33,153 nucleotides of DNA from Serratia nevei. GTDB lineage: Bacteria; Pseudomonadota; Gammaproteobacteria; Enterobacterales; Enterobacteriaceae. Under the pieces are notes generated by a model, which saw only the letters and a program-made list of their open reading frames with translations, had not been told where the DNA came from and searched no databases. The stretch lies in contig NZ_JAMYWQ010000047.1 in the NCBI RefSeq assembly GCF_024160145.1, positions 1 through 33,153 on the forward strand, in the 5' to 3' direction. Shown piece after piece: positions 33,081 through 33,153 of this stretch (the stretch's first letter is position 1; each line of letters opens with the position of its first letter). The position numbers and the translations under genes are program-made.

Positions 33081-33153
33081 ATGAACCAGTATGTTAAACG
33101 CACACAACGCGATTATTCTCTATCCTTTAAATTAGCCGTTGTCGAACAGGTCG
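33081..33153 (+). CDS. IS3-family transposase orfA, N-terminal fragment
   Basis: The first 24 codons are visible before the window ends. The product begins MNQYVKRTQRDYSLSFKLAV, resembling the start of IS3-family OrfA proteins, whose N-terminal helix-turn-helix binds the IS ends. Normally a programmed frameshift joins OrfA to the DDE-domain OrfB; that part lies outside. The identification rests on a short stretch, so the IS subgroup is not assigned. Confidence 0.65.
   Translation, partial: MNQYVKRTQRDYSLSFKLAVVEQV

Larger units (their letters stand above)
33027..33153 (+). mobile_element. Left end of an IS3-family insertion sequence
   Basis: TGACCCGTCC at 33027 begins with the TG typical of IS3-family ends and is followed after about 50 bp by an orfA-type reading frame. 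The exact boundary is inferred because the right end and target duplication are outside the window. Confidence 0.6.

Overview
The window looks like chromosomal core DNA of a Serratia species, most likely the S. marcescens group. The base composition is GC-rich. The gene order from tyrS to lpp follows the E. coli K-12 order closely. The 614-residue family I.3 lipase with catalytic Ser/Asp/His and RTX repeats is typical of S. marcescens LipA. Species assignment is inference; no search was run.

Layout. (1) Bases 1-127 are the end of an IS50/Tn5-like element, with the transposase C-terminus and a 19-bp inner-end repeat, lying about 30 bp past the tyrS stop. (2) 158-3783, minus strand: anmK, mliC, pdxH, tyrS (cell-wall recycling, lysozyme inhibitor, PLP synthesis, Tyr-tRNA synthetase). 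(3) 3784-8971: slyB with a PhoP-type box, slyA with a SlyA-type palindrome, the ydhIJK efflux operon, and sodC. (4) 9213-11057: the secreted lipase gene lipA, an accessory gene within the conserved order. (5) 11118-15861: ydhF, ydhL, then a block absent from the E. coli order (LysR regulator, NAD(P)-binding protein, eptA with a PmrA-type box). (6) 15947-19700: nemR, nemA, gloA, rnt, grxD (electrophile, methylglyoxal and redox functions). (7) 20117-26986: mepH, sodB, the 29-codon cydH (ynhF), purR, punR, punC, cfa. (8) 27059-29672: an I78-type inhibitor lipoprotein, riboflavin synthase, mdtK. (9) 29855-30125: three identical tRNA-Val(GAC) genes. (10) 30246-32902: a cupin protein, pykF, lpp. (11) From about 33027: the left end of an IS3-family element running off the window.

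Functional themes are envelope defence and stress. SlyB, SlyA and EptA carry sites resembling those of the PhoP, SlyA and PmrA regulons. MliC and the I78 lipoprotein are predicted inhibitors of host or competitor enzymes. SodC and SodB remove superoxide in different compartments. NemR/NemA/GloA detoxify electrophiles. YdhIJK and MdtK are efflux systems. PurR/PunR/PunC concern purines, and PykF has a Cra-type operator.

I found no convincing undescribed multi-gene system. The points most worth following are regulatory or structural: the two IS boundaries, the divergent PhoP-like boxes, the eptA insertion block, paired NemR operators of unequal spacing, an orphan minus-strand terminator between nemA and gloA, a possible leader terminator ahead of mepH, and the easily missed cydH gene.
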